Source of the DNA: Channallabes apus
Lineage: Eukaryota > Chordata > Actinopteri > Siluriformes > Clariidae
Direction of reading: 5' to 3'
Length of the DNA: 64,000 nucleotides
NCBI GenBank assembly: GCA_030522415.1
Contig: CM060126.1
Coordinates: 11,978,852 to 12,042,851, forward strand
Shown here piece after piece: positions 54,555 through 63,589 of this stretch. The notes beneath the pieces are model-generated. The model ran no database searches. It worked only from the letters and a program-made list of their open reading frames with translations, and was not told the DNA's origin. The position numbers and the translations under genes were made by a program. Within the stretch, counting starts at the first letter, position 1, and the number at the start of each line of letters is the position of its first letter.

Positions 54555-56547
54555 CAGGGGCGTAGATTTAGGGTGGACGGAGGGGATGTGTCCCCACCAA
54601 TATCCTCCGACCATTGAAATGTCCCCACCAATAATTTAATCCACTTTTTTTTTAATCGTTCTGTCAACATTAACCTAGACACGCAGAAAGGGATAAATCA
54701 CGTTCTCTCCTTGAGTCCTCCCGCCCCCAAAACATATATGAACATTTTGATTGGCTGTGCCTTTCCCTGCCATCATGTGATAGACGATTGGCTGCGTTCA
54801 GACACAAGCAGCGCCAAATGCAGTGGACTCACATTCAGTACAGCAGGCCAGGATATAGTCTGTGAATACGGATGTAAAACTAACAGCAGATTAAACAGCT
54901 AAATGTAAAAGTATAAATATGATCCCTGTCAGTCTCCTAATCTAGTGACTGTTTGTCAGAAATCAGTATTGTGAAAGAAATTGATAAACTAATATACTAA
55001 TATTGCCATATGGCTAGAATTTTGTTGACACCAATAGACAATCCACTTCAGAAAAATAGTTTTTAAAATGCATTCACTTACTTGGCGAACATTAATGATT
55101 TGATTCGAGGTTTGCACACTAAGACTCAGAAAAAGTGAAATAAAATGATTGCTGTTTAAATGGCATGTGTTTATCCTGTTTTGTCAGGTAACAGAACCTA
55201 AACACCTGTGCTGTATATCAGACAGCGATGGAGAGAGTGTAGATTACACACAGGTGCTCTCTAGTCATTAGCACTCATCAGGCAATGTCTATGGCCAACT
55301 GACTGCACTCAGACCAAAGGGGGCTGAATAATTACACACACCCCACTTTTCAGTTATTTATTTGTAAAAAAAAAAAATTTTTTAATCATGTATGATTTTC
55401 GTTCCACTTCTCGCGTGAACACCACTTTGTATTGGTCTTTCACGTGGAATTCCAATAAAATTGATTCATGTTTGTGGCTGTAATGTGACAAAATGTGGAA
55501 AATTTCATGGGGCGCGAATACTTTTGCAAGCCACTGTAGTTGTCCTGAGATTTAACATTGTTACCAATAATAGGCTGAGGCATTCTCTGTCCATGCTCAT
55601 AAGGAATCCCTCAATGTTTTTCAATTAGGGGACAGAAGTAGATCAGCCATGTTGTAGTTCAGGTGAAGAGGCGAGTTCACAGGAGGTCAATCTGAATGTT
55701 GATTATACAGTATATAACATATAATATGTGTGCGTGTATTATACATGTTGATTATACTAATATTTAGCATTATGAGGAGTGATAGGCTGAGGATGTAAGT
55801 GATTCATTAGTGTTTTTGGCAAAAGTTTTGAACTGACATTTCACTTTTTTGTCACGCTATTTCATCAGGTGGCAATGCTGTCCGGTCCTAGTGCAGTCAG
55901 AGGGGAAGAGTTAGGGTCAAAGCCATTGTTCACCCCCAAAAAAACTTTACTCACTATTTACTCCTTAAGTGGTTCCAAACTTTAATGATTTTCTTTATTT
56001 TGTTGAATACAAAATAAGATATTGGGGAAAAAAGCTGAAAACATTGACTTCCGTAGCAGGAAAAACAAATACTATGTAAATCAATGATTACAGGTTTTCA
56101 GCATTCTACAAAATATCATCTTTAGTGTTTATCAGAAGAAAAAAAGAACAGCCTGGACAATATTGATGTCAAACAAATATGCCAGCAGTTTATTTTTGTT
56201 AACGAGAGGCGAAGGCATGTTTTTGTCTCCTTCATATAGGAGCAATAGGCATTGAGCTGTTGTGTGGTACTCTACGTAGTAGTTCATGTTTAGATGTAAT
56301 CTACTTTTATATATATACAGATGATTGAGATGTTTCATTTGCACTAGGGCTAAATAAAGAATAGATTTTATTTTATTAAAGACTATCTTTTTGTCAGTTA
56401 TGAAACATTCCTTTAACTTTACACTATTCCTTAATTTAACTTAATGAATTGCATTTCGAGTAGATTAATATAAATCGAAGCATTGCTAGTATTAATGTAA
56501 AGTGATTTCGCACCATATTAAGAAAACCTAGCAAACCTACGCCCTTG
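54555..56547. mobile_element. hAT-like non-autonomous element, complete copy
   Basis: Left end CAGGGGCGTAGATTT and, inverted at the right end, CAAGGGCGTAGGTTT (13 of 15 match). hAT termini commonly begin CAGNG. About 1.99 kb with no transposase. The flanks are simple TA and TG tracts, so an 8-bp duplication cannot be judged. It carries a Tc1-like right end at 55315-55538. The first 1.62 kb are almost identical to 42555-44173, exactly 12,000 bases to the left. Confidence 0.6.
55315..55538 (+). mobile_element. Tc1-like right-end remnant (second copy)
   Basis: Duplicate of 43315-43538, within the hAT-like copy. Confidence 0.6.
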
Positions 56548-56554
56548 TGTGTGT

Positions 56555-56585
<31 letters not shown>

Positions 56586-56639
56586 GAAATATAATTAATA
56601 TTTTCATGTTTAATTACAAAAAAAAAAACATTTTAATGG

Positions 56640-56933
56640 TTAGTGATTGTTGCAGACATTTACACTATTTTTGAGAACTGTTAAGTTCTCCTTCAACGTG
56701 TCATAGCCGATAACTGCCCCTTTGAAGCCTTTGAATGGTGTTAAAAATACTTGCAAAACAAGTATTGCAGCCATACATTGGAGGGAAATTCTGAGGTGGT
56801 CAGTGATTGATGGCACGGTCGGTCGGAGGAGGTTGTGATCACACCTATAGATCTTTTGTTCTAGGCTATCGGTCAAATATCTCTCCACTTGGAAGCAAAA
56901 ACATGCAAGGGATTTCAGCATCTCGACGCACAT
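56640..56933 (-). CDS. Unidentified open frame, probable terminal exon remnant
   Basis: 97 codons on the minus strand: MCVEMLKSLACFCF at the start, SITDHLRISLQCMAAILVL in the middle, GAVIGYDTLKENLTVLKNSV and CNNH at the end with a stop. The last part is repeated with a single visible substitution at 13452-13540, a distant repeat copy, which hints at past coding constraint or recent copying. The acceptor side was not clear. No family recognised; composition looks like a structured helical protein rather than random translation. Confidence 0.35.
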   Translation of the reverse strand: MCVEMLKSLACFCFQVERYLTDSLEQKIYRCDHNLLRPTVPSITDHLRISLQCMAAILVLQVFLTPFKGFKGAVIGYDTLKENLTVLKNSVNVCNNH

Positions 56934-57229
56934 ACTAAGCTGTTTATAAAGTAGACACTGTTTGTTTTTTCATTTTGTAATCTTTCCCGTGTTTACCGTG
57001 TACTGTACAATGTATATTAATTTTTTAATGAATTACTGTAAATAAACTACACATTCCGTTGATTTACCAGAAATGACTTTTCTGTTTTTTGTGTGTGCTA
57101 AACTAAACTTCAGGGTCAAAGTAATAGCGATTTTATTTGAAAAGTATTATATATTTACAATGCTGATAAGTTCAAGCTTAGATTCATATATAAACTGCTT
57201 CAAAGTCTTTCCGTGGCCGCTGAAATCCG
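56934..57229. other. No gene seen
   Basis: AT-rich. The open stretch at 57073-57390 reads into a TG microsatellite and is not supported. Confidence 0.4.
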
Positions 57230-57473
57230 ACAGACGCAGGGCTCAAGGGAGATGTGTCTGTGTGTGTGTGCGCGCGTGTGTATGTGTGTGTGTGCGCGTG
57301 CGCTGCAGCATGTCCTATTTTCAGCGGATTTTTCCGCTACCGCAGATCAGTTTATCAACTTGTAATATATACATTTTAGGAATATATTAACATGTGCAGA
57401 CATTTAAGGGTGCGCTGCCCTCTCTTGCCCCTGCGTAGAGCCTACACACACACACACACACACACATACACAA

Positions 57474-57523
<50 letters not shown>

Positions 57524-57988
57524 TATATAAATACACATTTGGAATCTGCATCTACATTTTCTGTTACAAGTATAGAATTAGGTTCAGCTGAGACTCATGA
57601 TCAATGGTGTTAGGGTACTTATGTAGTGATAATTAGTTTCAGCCAGATCATTAAAACTAACAATGGACTATGACACTCTTGAGAGGGGATATGAAGGTGT
57701 TATTCATTTATTTATTCTCTACAAGGGTGCGAACTACAGTACAGACCAAACTATAACTTATATACTACTATAAAAATTCGAAATATAAACAAACAAAATA
57801 CAGCTTTTTTTCCTCAGAGGTAAACGGAAAAGTGAAGTTGTTCAGCTGTTCACTGTGACTGCAGCTTCTTCAAAGTCTTCCCACTCCGTGACCACTGAAA
57901 TCCGACACGACACCACGTTAGGCTACGTCTTGACTCATTTGTATACCGACGGTGATTGGATGTTTCCCGAGGGCTCAGGGGAGTGTGT

Positions 57989-58027
<39 letters not shown>

Positions 58028-58180
58028 TATGTGTGTGTCTGTGTGTGTGTGTCTATGTGTGTGCGTGCGCGCGGGTACTTGTTCTACTGTTATAAAAACT
58101 CTAAATATAAACAAACAAAATACAGCTTTTTTTTCAGAGGTAAACGGAAAAGTGAAGATGTTCAGTGTCACTATGCAGAT
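57175..58180. repeat. Local duplication with microsatellites
   Basis: TTCAAAGTCTTTCCGTGGCC with GCTGAAATCCGACAGACG (57200) is repeated as TTCAAAGTCTTCCCACTCCG with ACTGAAATCCGACACGAC (57870). AAATATAAACAAACAAAATA with AGAGGTAAACGGAAAAGTGA occurs at 57780 and 58103. Tracts: (TG)n 57256-57300 and 57980-58070, (CA)n 57444-57466, (TCTA)n about 57475-57523. Confidence 0.75.
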
Positions 58181-58929
58181 GTTACACTCAGTGGAGTTAC
58201 CGAAATCTTTGCTTTAGTCCTCATTGAGTTGCCACACATCATTTCCACATTTCACTCGCTTTTATTACTCTTATGTGAGCATAAACAGTGAAACATTCCA
58301 CAGGTTTATAATACACCGCGGCCAAGTGAACCACGTTCCCGTCGAACGAAACGAGGCATAATCGTGGTGTTTGCTTCGGTTATGACACACCATAGTTTAT
58401 TACCTGCTGTGGTAGATCTGAATATTTATTCAAACACAATAATGAAGCTTTATATCCTCAGGAGGGCTCAGTACATTGTTTTAGCGATAGTTTCACGGAA
58501 GCGAGTTCAGAACTAATCTAACCAAAAAAAAAAAAAAAAAACATCTGAAGCTTCAAATAGAATGAACGAACTAATATATACTGTATATTGATATACTGTA
58601 TATACAGACGTGTGTGTCATTTTAATTCAAATGAACATTTTAATGCTTTCTGATACACTTATCAACTTATCCACATACACTTATCAACACAAACTCTCCG
58701 TGCACGCACACACAATCTCTAAAAAATTAATATTAATAACATACATATACAAATAAACAAATGTAGGTGTAATAAAAGTAGTCATGATGTCAGTACTCGC
58801 CCAGCAAACCAGCCTTTTGCAGCGGCTTAAAACGTATGAATTATCTTCAAATATACAAAAAAAAGCGAAAAGACACTCGATTATTATGCATAGGTTATTT
58901 GTTTAATTCAAAAAGTTCATAAAAACACT
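58181..58929. other. Mixed repeat fragments, no gene
   Basis: 58600-58660 matches 49890-49950 (CATTTTAATTCAAATGAACA). 58660-58770 matches 16700-16800 (CAAACTCTCCGTGCACGCAC). The rest is unassigned. Confidence 0.45.
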
Positions 58930-59059
58930 TTAAAACGAGAGAAAAACTGTTAAAATCCTCGTTCGCCTTCTCAGCGTTAGGTAGCGAGTGACGTCATGAT
59001 TTGAATCTGCGCGCCACCGGGGAAACATAGGGAAACTGACTTTCCCGGACCACCGGCTT

Positions 59060-59221
59060 TTAGATAAAGTCCTTCTATGCGCCATCTGGCGGATATTCAG
59101 TGAAGCACAACACATTTATTTTAAATTCCCGAATGTTGCCTCCGGCAAGTCGTGGCAAGCCGCGCGCTAAATTGCGGCATCCCGCGGGAAAACACGCAGG
59201 GTTTTAAGGGCGACATCTGTA
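59060..59221 (-). repeat. Conserved terminus of the gene-bearing unit (copy B)
   Basis: On the minus strand TACAGATGTCGCCCTTAAAA and onward matches 54220-54377 with few differences. Past GGACTTTATCTAAAAGCCGG the two copies diverge, so different DNA was joined there. Confidence 0.7.
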
Positions 59222-59604
59222 AACCACTTTTGAATGGTTGAGCAAATTACCTTTTTTTAAGTTGCATCAAAAAGATTTAAGGCATTCATAATTTAAATAT
59301 AAAAGCATAAAAAACTTAATTACATATTGATTTACACTCAAAACACATTTCTTTATATAAACATTTATTGTGGAGTGAACATATTTTCATCCAAAATGTT
59401 AACAATAAGATTTTTTTTTTCAAAATGTATAAACACCAATAGTCATTCAACACTGTTAACTGAATTTGAAATTGAGAGGGAAAAAAAAAGATGTCTGCAT
59501 TTATCCACAAATTTAATTTTGCAATGGGTACATTTTGTCCTTGTCAAACCTGCTGAAGAAGAACCAAACTAAATACTCTGCGACTAAAATAAATTACTCC
59601 ATAA

Positions 59605-59752
59605 ATGTATGTGTGTGCCCTGCGATGGATTGGCACCCTGTCCAGGGTGTACCCCGCCTAGTGCCCGAAGTCTCCTGGGATAGGCTCCAGGTCCCCCGCG
59701 ACCCTGAACACAGGATTAAGCGGTATAGAAAATGAATGAATGAATAAAATTA
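59605..59752 (+). repeat. Teleost LINE-type 3' end (RTE/Rex-like?) fragment
   Basis: GCCCTGCGATGGATTGGCAC, CCTGTCCAGGGTGTACCCC, CTCCTGGGATAGGCTCCAGG and a GAATGAATGAAT tail. I recognise this as a very common fish 3' tail block ending in short GGAT/GAAT repeats. The exact family was not confirmed. It sits inside copy B and is absent from copy A. Confidence 0.6.
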
Positions 59753-59759
59753 CAAATAG

Positions 59760-60677
59760 TAACACTCAACTTTGCAACATACATTTATTAATTGGACTGA
59801 AAAGAAAATTTGAAAATGTTCCTGAAACAAAATCAGCAGAGGTAAAACATGGAACATTCATGTGCGACTGATGGAAACTCAGTAAGTCACAATCCCGATT
59901 TCCTGTGGAGGCTGAAGACAGTCCTCTTCCTACCTGAGGACAAACAGGGCCATCGTGCACCTCACAAGTTCTGCCTGAGCTTCATCTTTCTGAACAACCT
60001 AATAAAAGAAAGGACATTTGTTAGACAATTGCTCTATTTAGCAAAACAGTGTCTGATGTATGCATGTAAAATCACTTAATGCTCCCTATGAGTGAAAAAA
60101 ACACCTAGGATTATGGTGCAGCATGATAAATGTAATTAGCTCAATGAATACGCCAAAATAACTGACATACATATACACACATTATGTATTAATGATAAAG
60201 TTTATCATTTTAAGTATTAATTTCAGGAGGTAATCACCTCCAGGCTCTAGGGACAAAAACAAACATAGTATTGTTGGTTATGTTAGGCTTGTAAAGCGTG
60301 AAAAAATGAACATTACAGACATTGAAACCTGTATTCAGACAGCATACACTAACCTGTGAACAAGTTAAACTAAAGTTTTATTCTGCTAGTTATGTTTTAA
60401 TTTAGTGCATCACAGCCAACTTGATGTGGATGCCTTGCTCAGGTCCTGTGGCTTCCATTCACAAGATTACATTTGACACCAAGCTAATTTCTGCTTTTGA
60501 GCGTGTACATACCAGATCAAGAAATTGAAGATGAAGATTATATCTCTGGTCTTCTCTCTGACGGGTTCCTCCCTAGTTTCTGATGATCTCAATTAGTTTG
60601 TAGTGTTGCTTGTCCAAGGAAACCAGTAATCTTGCTTGAAGTGGAGCAGATATAATTCTCAGAAACGCATTACTGAT
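59760..60677 (-). pseudogene. SAMD3-like family pseudogene, exons 2 and 3 (copy B)
   Basis: Exon 2 is 60677-60513 (165 bp) with the same splice sites and the same in-frame stop as copy A. Exon 3 starts at 59998. In exon 3 copy B reads GTCCTCAG|GTAGGAAGAGG where copy A lacks four bases, so a cryptic donor exists only here. Exon 1 has been lost: the Gmr1-like gag begins at 60788. Confidence 0.45.
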
Positions 60678-60787
60678 CTTAAAAAAAAAAAAAAAAGGTA
60701 AAAACAAAAATTGGACTGGCTCAAGTTCTTATGTTAGCAAATCTTAATTACAGTGTGTATAAAGTATAGAAAGCAGTACACTACAAA

Positions 60788-61938
60788 CATACTCCTGATA
60801 CTCCTGGGTATCCTTAGAACTGCGAACACGTTCAAAAAGATTACGCTTGGCGGGCGACGGAAAAGTTACTTTATGAGTAAGCACAAACTCATCAGCAAAC
60901 ACGGCAGCTTCAGAAAGAGAAGAAACTTTCTGTTCATTCAGGTAGATCACGATTTTCTCTTGAAGACAATTCTTAAATTCTTCCAATAGTATTAACTCTT
61001 TTAATTGTGTGAATGTAACAACTTTAGTGGCAGCGCACCATTTTTCAAACAAATTGGCTTTGTCTCTTGCAAATTCAACAAATGTTTGACTAGCGGTTTT
61101 CACATGGTGGCGGAATTTCTGTCGGTACGCCTCAGGAACCAGTTCGTAAGCATGCAACACGGCATTTTTAATTTGTTCATAATTTAGGCTCTGTTCAAGT
61201 GTTAAGGCAGAACAGACCTCCTGTGCTTTCCCAACTAGTTTACATTGTAACAAAAGCGGCCAAATGTTCTGTGGCCATTTCAAAGTAGCCGCGATGCGTT
61301 CGAAAACAGGAAAATATGTGTCAACTTCACTTTCACGAAACTAACGCAATTTGTCTGCTAATATCACATTCAGGTTGACTTACTTGTAAAGTGCGTCGTG
61401 GTGCCGGAATAGGGCTCGGAGTGGATGCATTAACAGGCGGTGATACAGGTGGCTGGGTGCAACAGCAGTTGAGGGTTGAGTAGGTTGCTTAGCCATTAGC
61501 TCCAAGTCTAGCTCCTTGAGCCGAATCGCTCGCTGGATTTCGAGTTCAATTGTGCGCACATGCAACATTTGGCTTTGATACTGCTGTTTGCTCAATTCTA
61601 TCTCCAGCTCCTTCAACCTGATTGCCAGCAAGGGATCGCTCAGAGAAGGAATGTTAGCGGGATCTATGCTAGTCAGTTTCCCAGGTTTGGGGAACTCTGC
61701 CCCCTCACCTACGGAAGCCGACATTTGAATTGCAACACCCGCCTCACCTTCCTCCAGCAAAGTTCCTCGCTCAACTAAGTGCCTGTAAACCACTTCCTTG
61801 ATTTCTTATTTCCTGGCACCACGAGTAACCTGGATGCAATATAAATCTGCAATCGCCAACAAATCCTCTTTTCGGCAAATATTTAACTGATCCACTGATG
61901 GTTGAATTGCAAACATATCTAATTCAAATTTTGAAGCC
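60788..61938 (-). pseudogene. Gmr1-like Gag with SCAN-like region, broken
   Basis: On the minus strand the start near 61938 reads MASKFELDMFAIQPSVDQLN, with a stop after about 45 codons. A coiled, charged stretch follows (AIRLKELEIELSKQQYQSQM, 61793-61380). After another frame change comes AYELVPEAYRQKFRHH, FVEFARDKANLFEKWC, LKELILLEEFKNCL and LSEAAVFADEFVLTHK (61283-60788). The last blocks correspond to the SCAN-type domain that vertebrate zinc-finger proteins took from Gmr1-like gag. It is cut off at 60788 before any zinc knuckle. It is of the same family type as the pol at 7723-11960 but not contiguous with it. Confidence 0.75.
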
Positions 61939-62091
61939 ATTTCTAATTCCCTCCACCTTTAAATCTTCCCTGCTGCTATCTTCCTGTCTCCTCTTGCATC
62001 TGTTCATTCACGCTCACCTTCCCATACTCTGTCTCTCTCTCTCCCCCTCTCGCCCCCTCTGTCTCCTTCCACCTATCTTCCTCTCCTTTGA

Positions 62092-62300
62092 TTCAAATTC
62101 AAATTTTATTTGTCACATACACAGTCATACACAGTATGATATGCAGTGAAATGCTTATACGACAGCCAGTGACCTTAAAAAGAAAATAAAAGCTTATACG
62201 TAAGGAATAAATATCAATAAAAAGAAATACTAAAGAAAATAAATTTAACTAGTAAAATAGTTGTACAAATATACAATGTACAAATGAGGGCATAATAAAA
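62092..62300 (-). mobile_element. L2 3'-end fragment
   Basis: TTCAAATTCAAATTTTATTT, GTCACATACACAGTCATACA and GCAGTGAAATGCTTATACGA are the reverse complement of the 3' UTR and tail of the L2 at 14862-16660. Only the last 200 bp or so are present. Confidence 0.8.
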
Positions 62301-62393
62301 AAATCTTACAAAATATAGGGGAAATATAATAATTTTTTTATATAATAAATATATATTTCCCCTATATTTTGTAAGATTTTTATTATGCCCTCA
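62287..62393. repeat. Inverted repeat with arms of about 44 bp
   Basis: GAGGGCATAATAAAAAAATC to AGGGGAAATATA (62287-62329) and its complement (62350-62393) around an AT-rich loop. One extra A in the left-arm run is the only clear mismatch. It joins the end of the L2 fragment to an inverted copy of itself. Confidence 0.85.
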
Positions 62394-62478
62394 TATTTAT
62401 ATATATATTTATATATATATATAGTTATATATGTATATACAATTTTACATGTGAATCTGGTTGTAAAACGTTTTTGAC

Positions 62479-62550
62479 TTCCCAGACCGGGAATCGAACT
62501 CGAGTTGCTGCGCTGAGAGCGCCGTATCCTAACCACTAGACCACGGAGGA
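62479..62550 (-). tRNA. tRNA-Glu(CTC)-like sequence, probably a pseudogene
   Basis: 72 nt on the minus strand. It has the A-box region GTGGTCTAGTGGTTAGGATA, the anticodon loop CTCTCAG with anticodon CTC, and a B box GTTCGATTCC. It matches eukaryotic tRNA-Glu at most positions. Mismatches occur in the acceptor stem (two non-pairs near its base), one in the anticodon stem and one in the T stem, so it is more likely a pseudogene or a SINE head than a working gene. Confidence 0.6.
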
Positions 62551-62940
62551 TTAATGGTTGCCATCTTGGAAATGCAGGCTATTCAACCTGCGACCTTATA
62601 CACGCGAAGCATTGTTTTTTCGGGACCTCACCAGGACATTTACATTGGTTAATTTGTAGTAACATATGTCTATAGCATAGGCGTTTATCAAACATATTTA
62701 TACCAATCTTTTGCTGTTAATAAACAGAGACCTTTCTGACAGACAACATGTGTGTGTGTGTGTGTGTGTGACTGAGTCATATAGTCAATAGGACATCATA
62801 CACGCGAAGCATTGTGTGTGTGTGTTTGACTGAGTCTCTCCTTATGTCAGAAAAGCTTACCGAAGCATAGCGCACTCGCCTCGTTACTAAACGAACTTTT
62901 AGAAAAACTTTATAAATATATAGTGCAAAAAGCATGTGCC

Positions 62941-63005
62941 TTGAGGGGGAATCGAACCCAGGGCTACCGCTTTAGAGCGCTACCTGGACGCCGTGCGGCT
63001 GCTTC
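62941..63005 (-). ncRNA. tRNA-like sequence with intact B box
   Basis: The minus strand reads GTAGCGCTCTAAAGCGGTAG then CCTGGGTTCGATTCCCCCTC. The T arm (CTGGG/TTCGATT/CCCC) is good, but the acceptor stem and anticodon arm do not fold cleanly by eye. Likely a tRNA-derived repeat. Confidence 0.4.
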
Positions 63006-63039
63006 TTTCGGCAAATCACGTCTCTCGCCTTCCAAAATT

Positions 63040-63500
63040 CAAAGCCAATCATCTTTGCCCTTTTCCAATATTCTCCATAATTCACAGCCAATCAGCTCTC
63101 CTTCCTTCCAAAATTCAGCTCGACCAATCCGCGTCGAGTCTCTCTGTCGAATCACGTCCTTGCGTTTCCAAAATTCACACTCCGTTTGCAAAATTCAAAG
63201 CCAATCAGCTTCCTCCGTTTCCAAGATTCAAAGCCAATCAGCTTCCTCCGTTTCCAAGATATCTGCCTTGGTCCCGCCTTCGGCTTCCTCAAACATTCAA
63301 AGCCAATCATCTTCCTCCGTTTCCAAAATTCAAAGCCAATCAGCTTCCTCCGTTTCCAAAATATCGGCCTTGGTCCCGCCTTCAGCTTCCTCAAACATTC
63401 AAAGCCAATCAGCTTCCTCCGTTTCCAAAATTCAAAGCCAATCAGCTTCCTCCGTTTCCAAAATTCAAAGCCAATCAACTTCTTCCGTTTCCAAAATATC
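63040..63500 (+). promoter_or_regulatory. Array of CCAAT boxes (NF-Y type) upstream of a splice-donor exon
   Basis: CCAAT occurs on the plus strand at 63045, 63065, 63088, 63124, 63201, 63234, 63303, 63336, 63405, 63438 and 63471. Eight are in the context AAAGCCAATCA or very close to it, a match to the NF-Y consensus. From 63201 the spacing is 33 or 69 bp; the 69-bp steps contain a second block, ATCGGCCTTGGTCCCGCC (63242-63280, 63360-63390, 63497-63520), with a GC box. Between CCAAT boxes lies GCTTCCTCCGTTTCC. The array ends just before a short segment with a strong donor. Open frames through it (for example 62923-63564) are produced by the repeat period and are not called. Confidence 0.65.
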
Positions 63501-63520
63501 GGCCTTGGTCCCGCCTCCAG

Positions 63521-63585
63521 TGCGGATGCAACTTAGTCAAACTTTTAAACGGTTCGGATTATGAATATTCTTTCAACATAACACG
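63521..63585 (+). promoter_or_regulatory. Putative first exon with donor ACACG|GTAAGTAT
   Basis: Follows the last GC box by a few bases: GTGCGGATGCAACTTAGTC, TTTTAAACGGTTCGG, then TCAACATAACACG|GTAAGTATC with the GT at 63586-63587. This would be an untranslated first exon of a gene extending beyond the window. No second exon was recognised in 63590-64000. Confidence 0.45.
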
Positions 63586-63589
63586 GTAA

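Larger units (their letters stand above)
59279..60787 (-). repeat. Pseudogene-bearing block, copy B
   Basis: Matches 52045-53262 apart from a 345-bp insertion (59408-59752) and small indels. It ends exactly where the Gmr1-like gag begins. Confidence 0.85.
62020..62910 (+). repeat. LTR-like repeat, second copy of 5436-5880
   Basis: Same ordered blocks as at 5436, interrupted at 62092-62617 by an L2 3' fragment, a hairpin and a tRNA-like sequence. ACACGCGAAGCATTGT is repeated at 62602 and 62799. Confidence 0.5.

Noticed and set aside
57855..58291. Cysteine-valine-rich frames in 57-58 kb
   Set aside because: Translation of (TG)n microsatellites.
62923..63564. 213-codon open frame with QSQSASSVSKI repeats, and similar frames on both strands
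   Set aside because: The 33-bp period is a multiple of three, so all frames stay open. CCAAT boxes and the GC blocks explain the sequence better than a protein.
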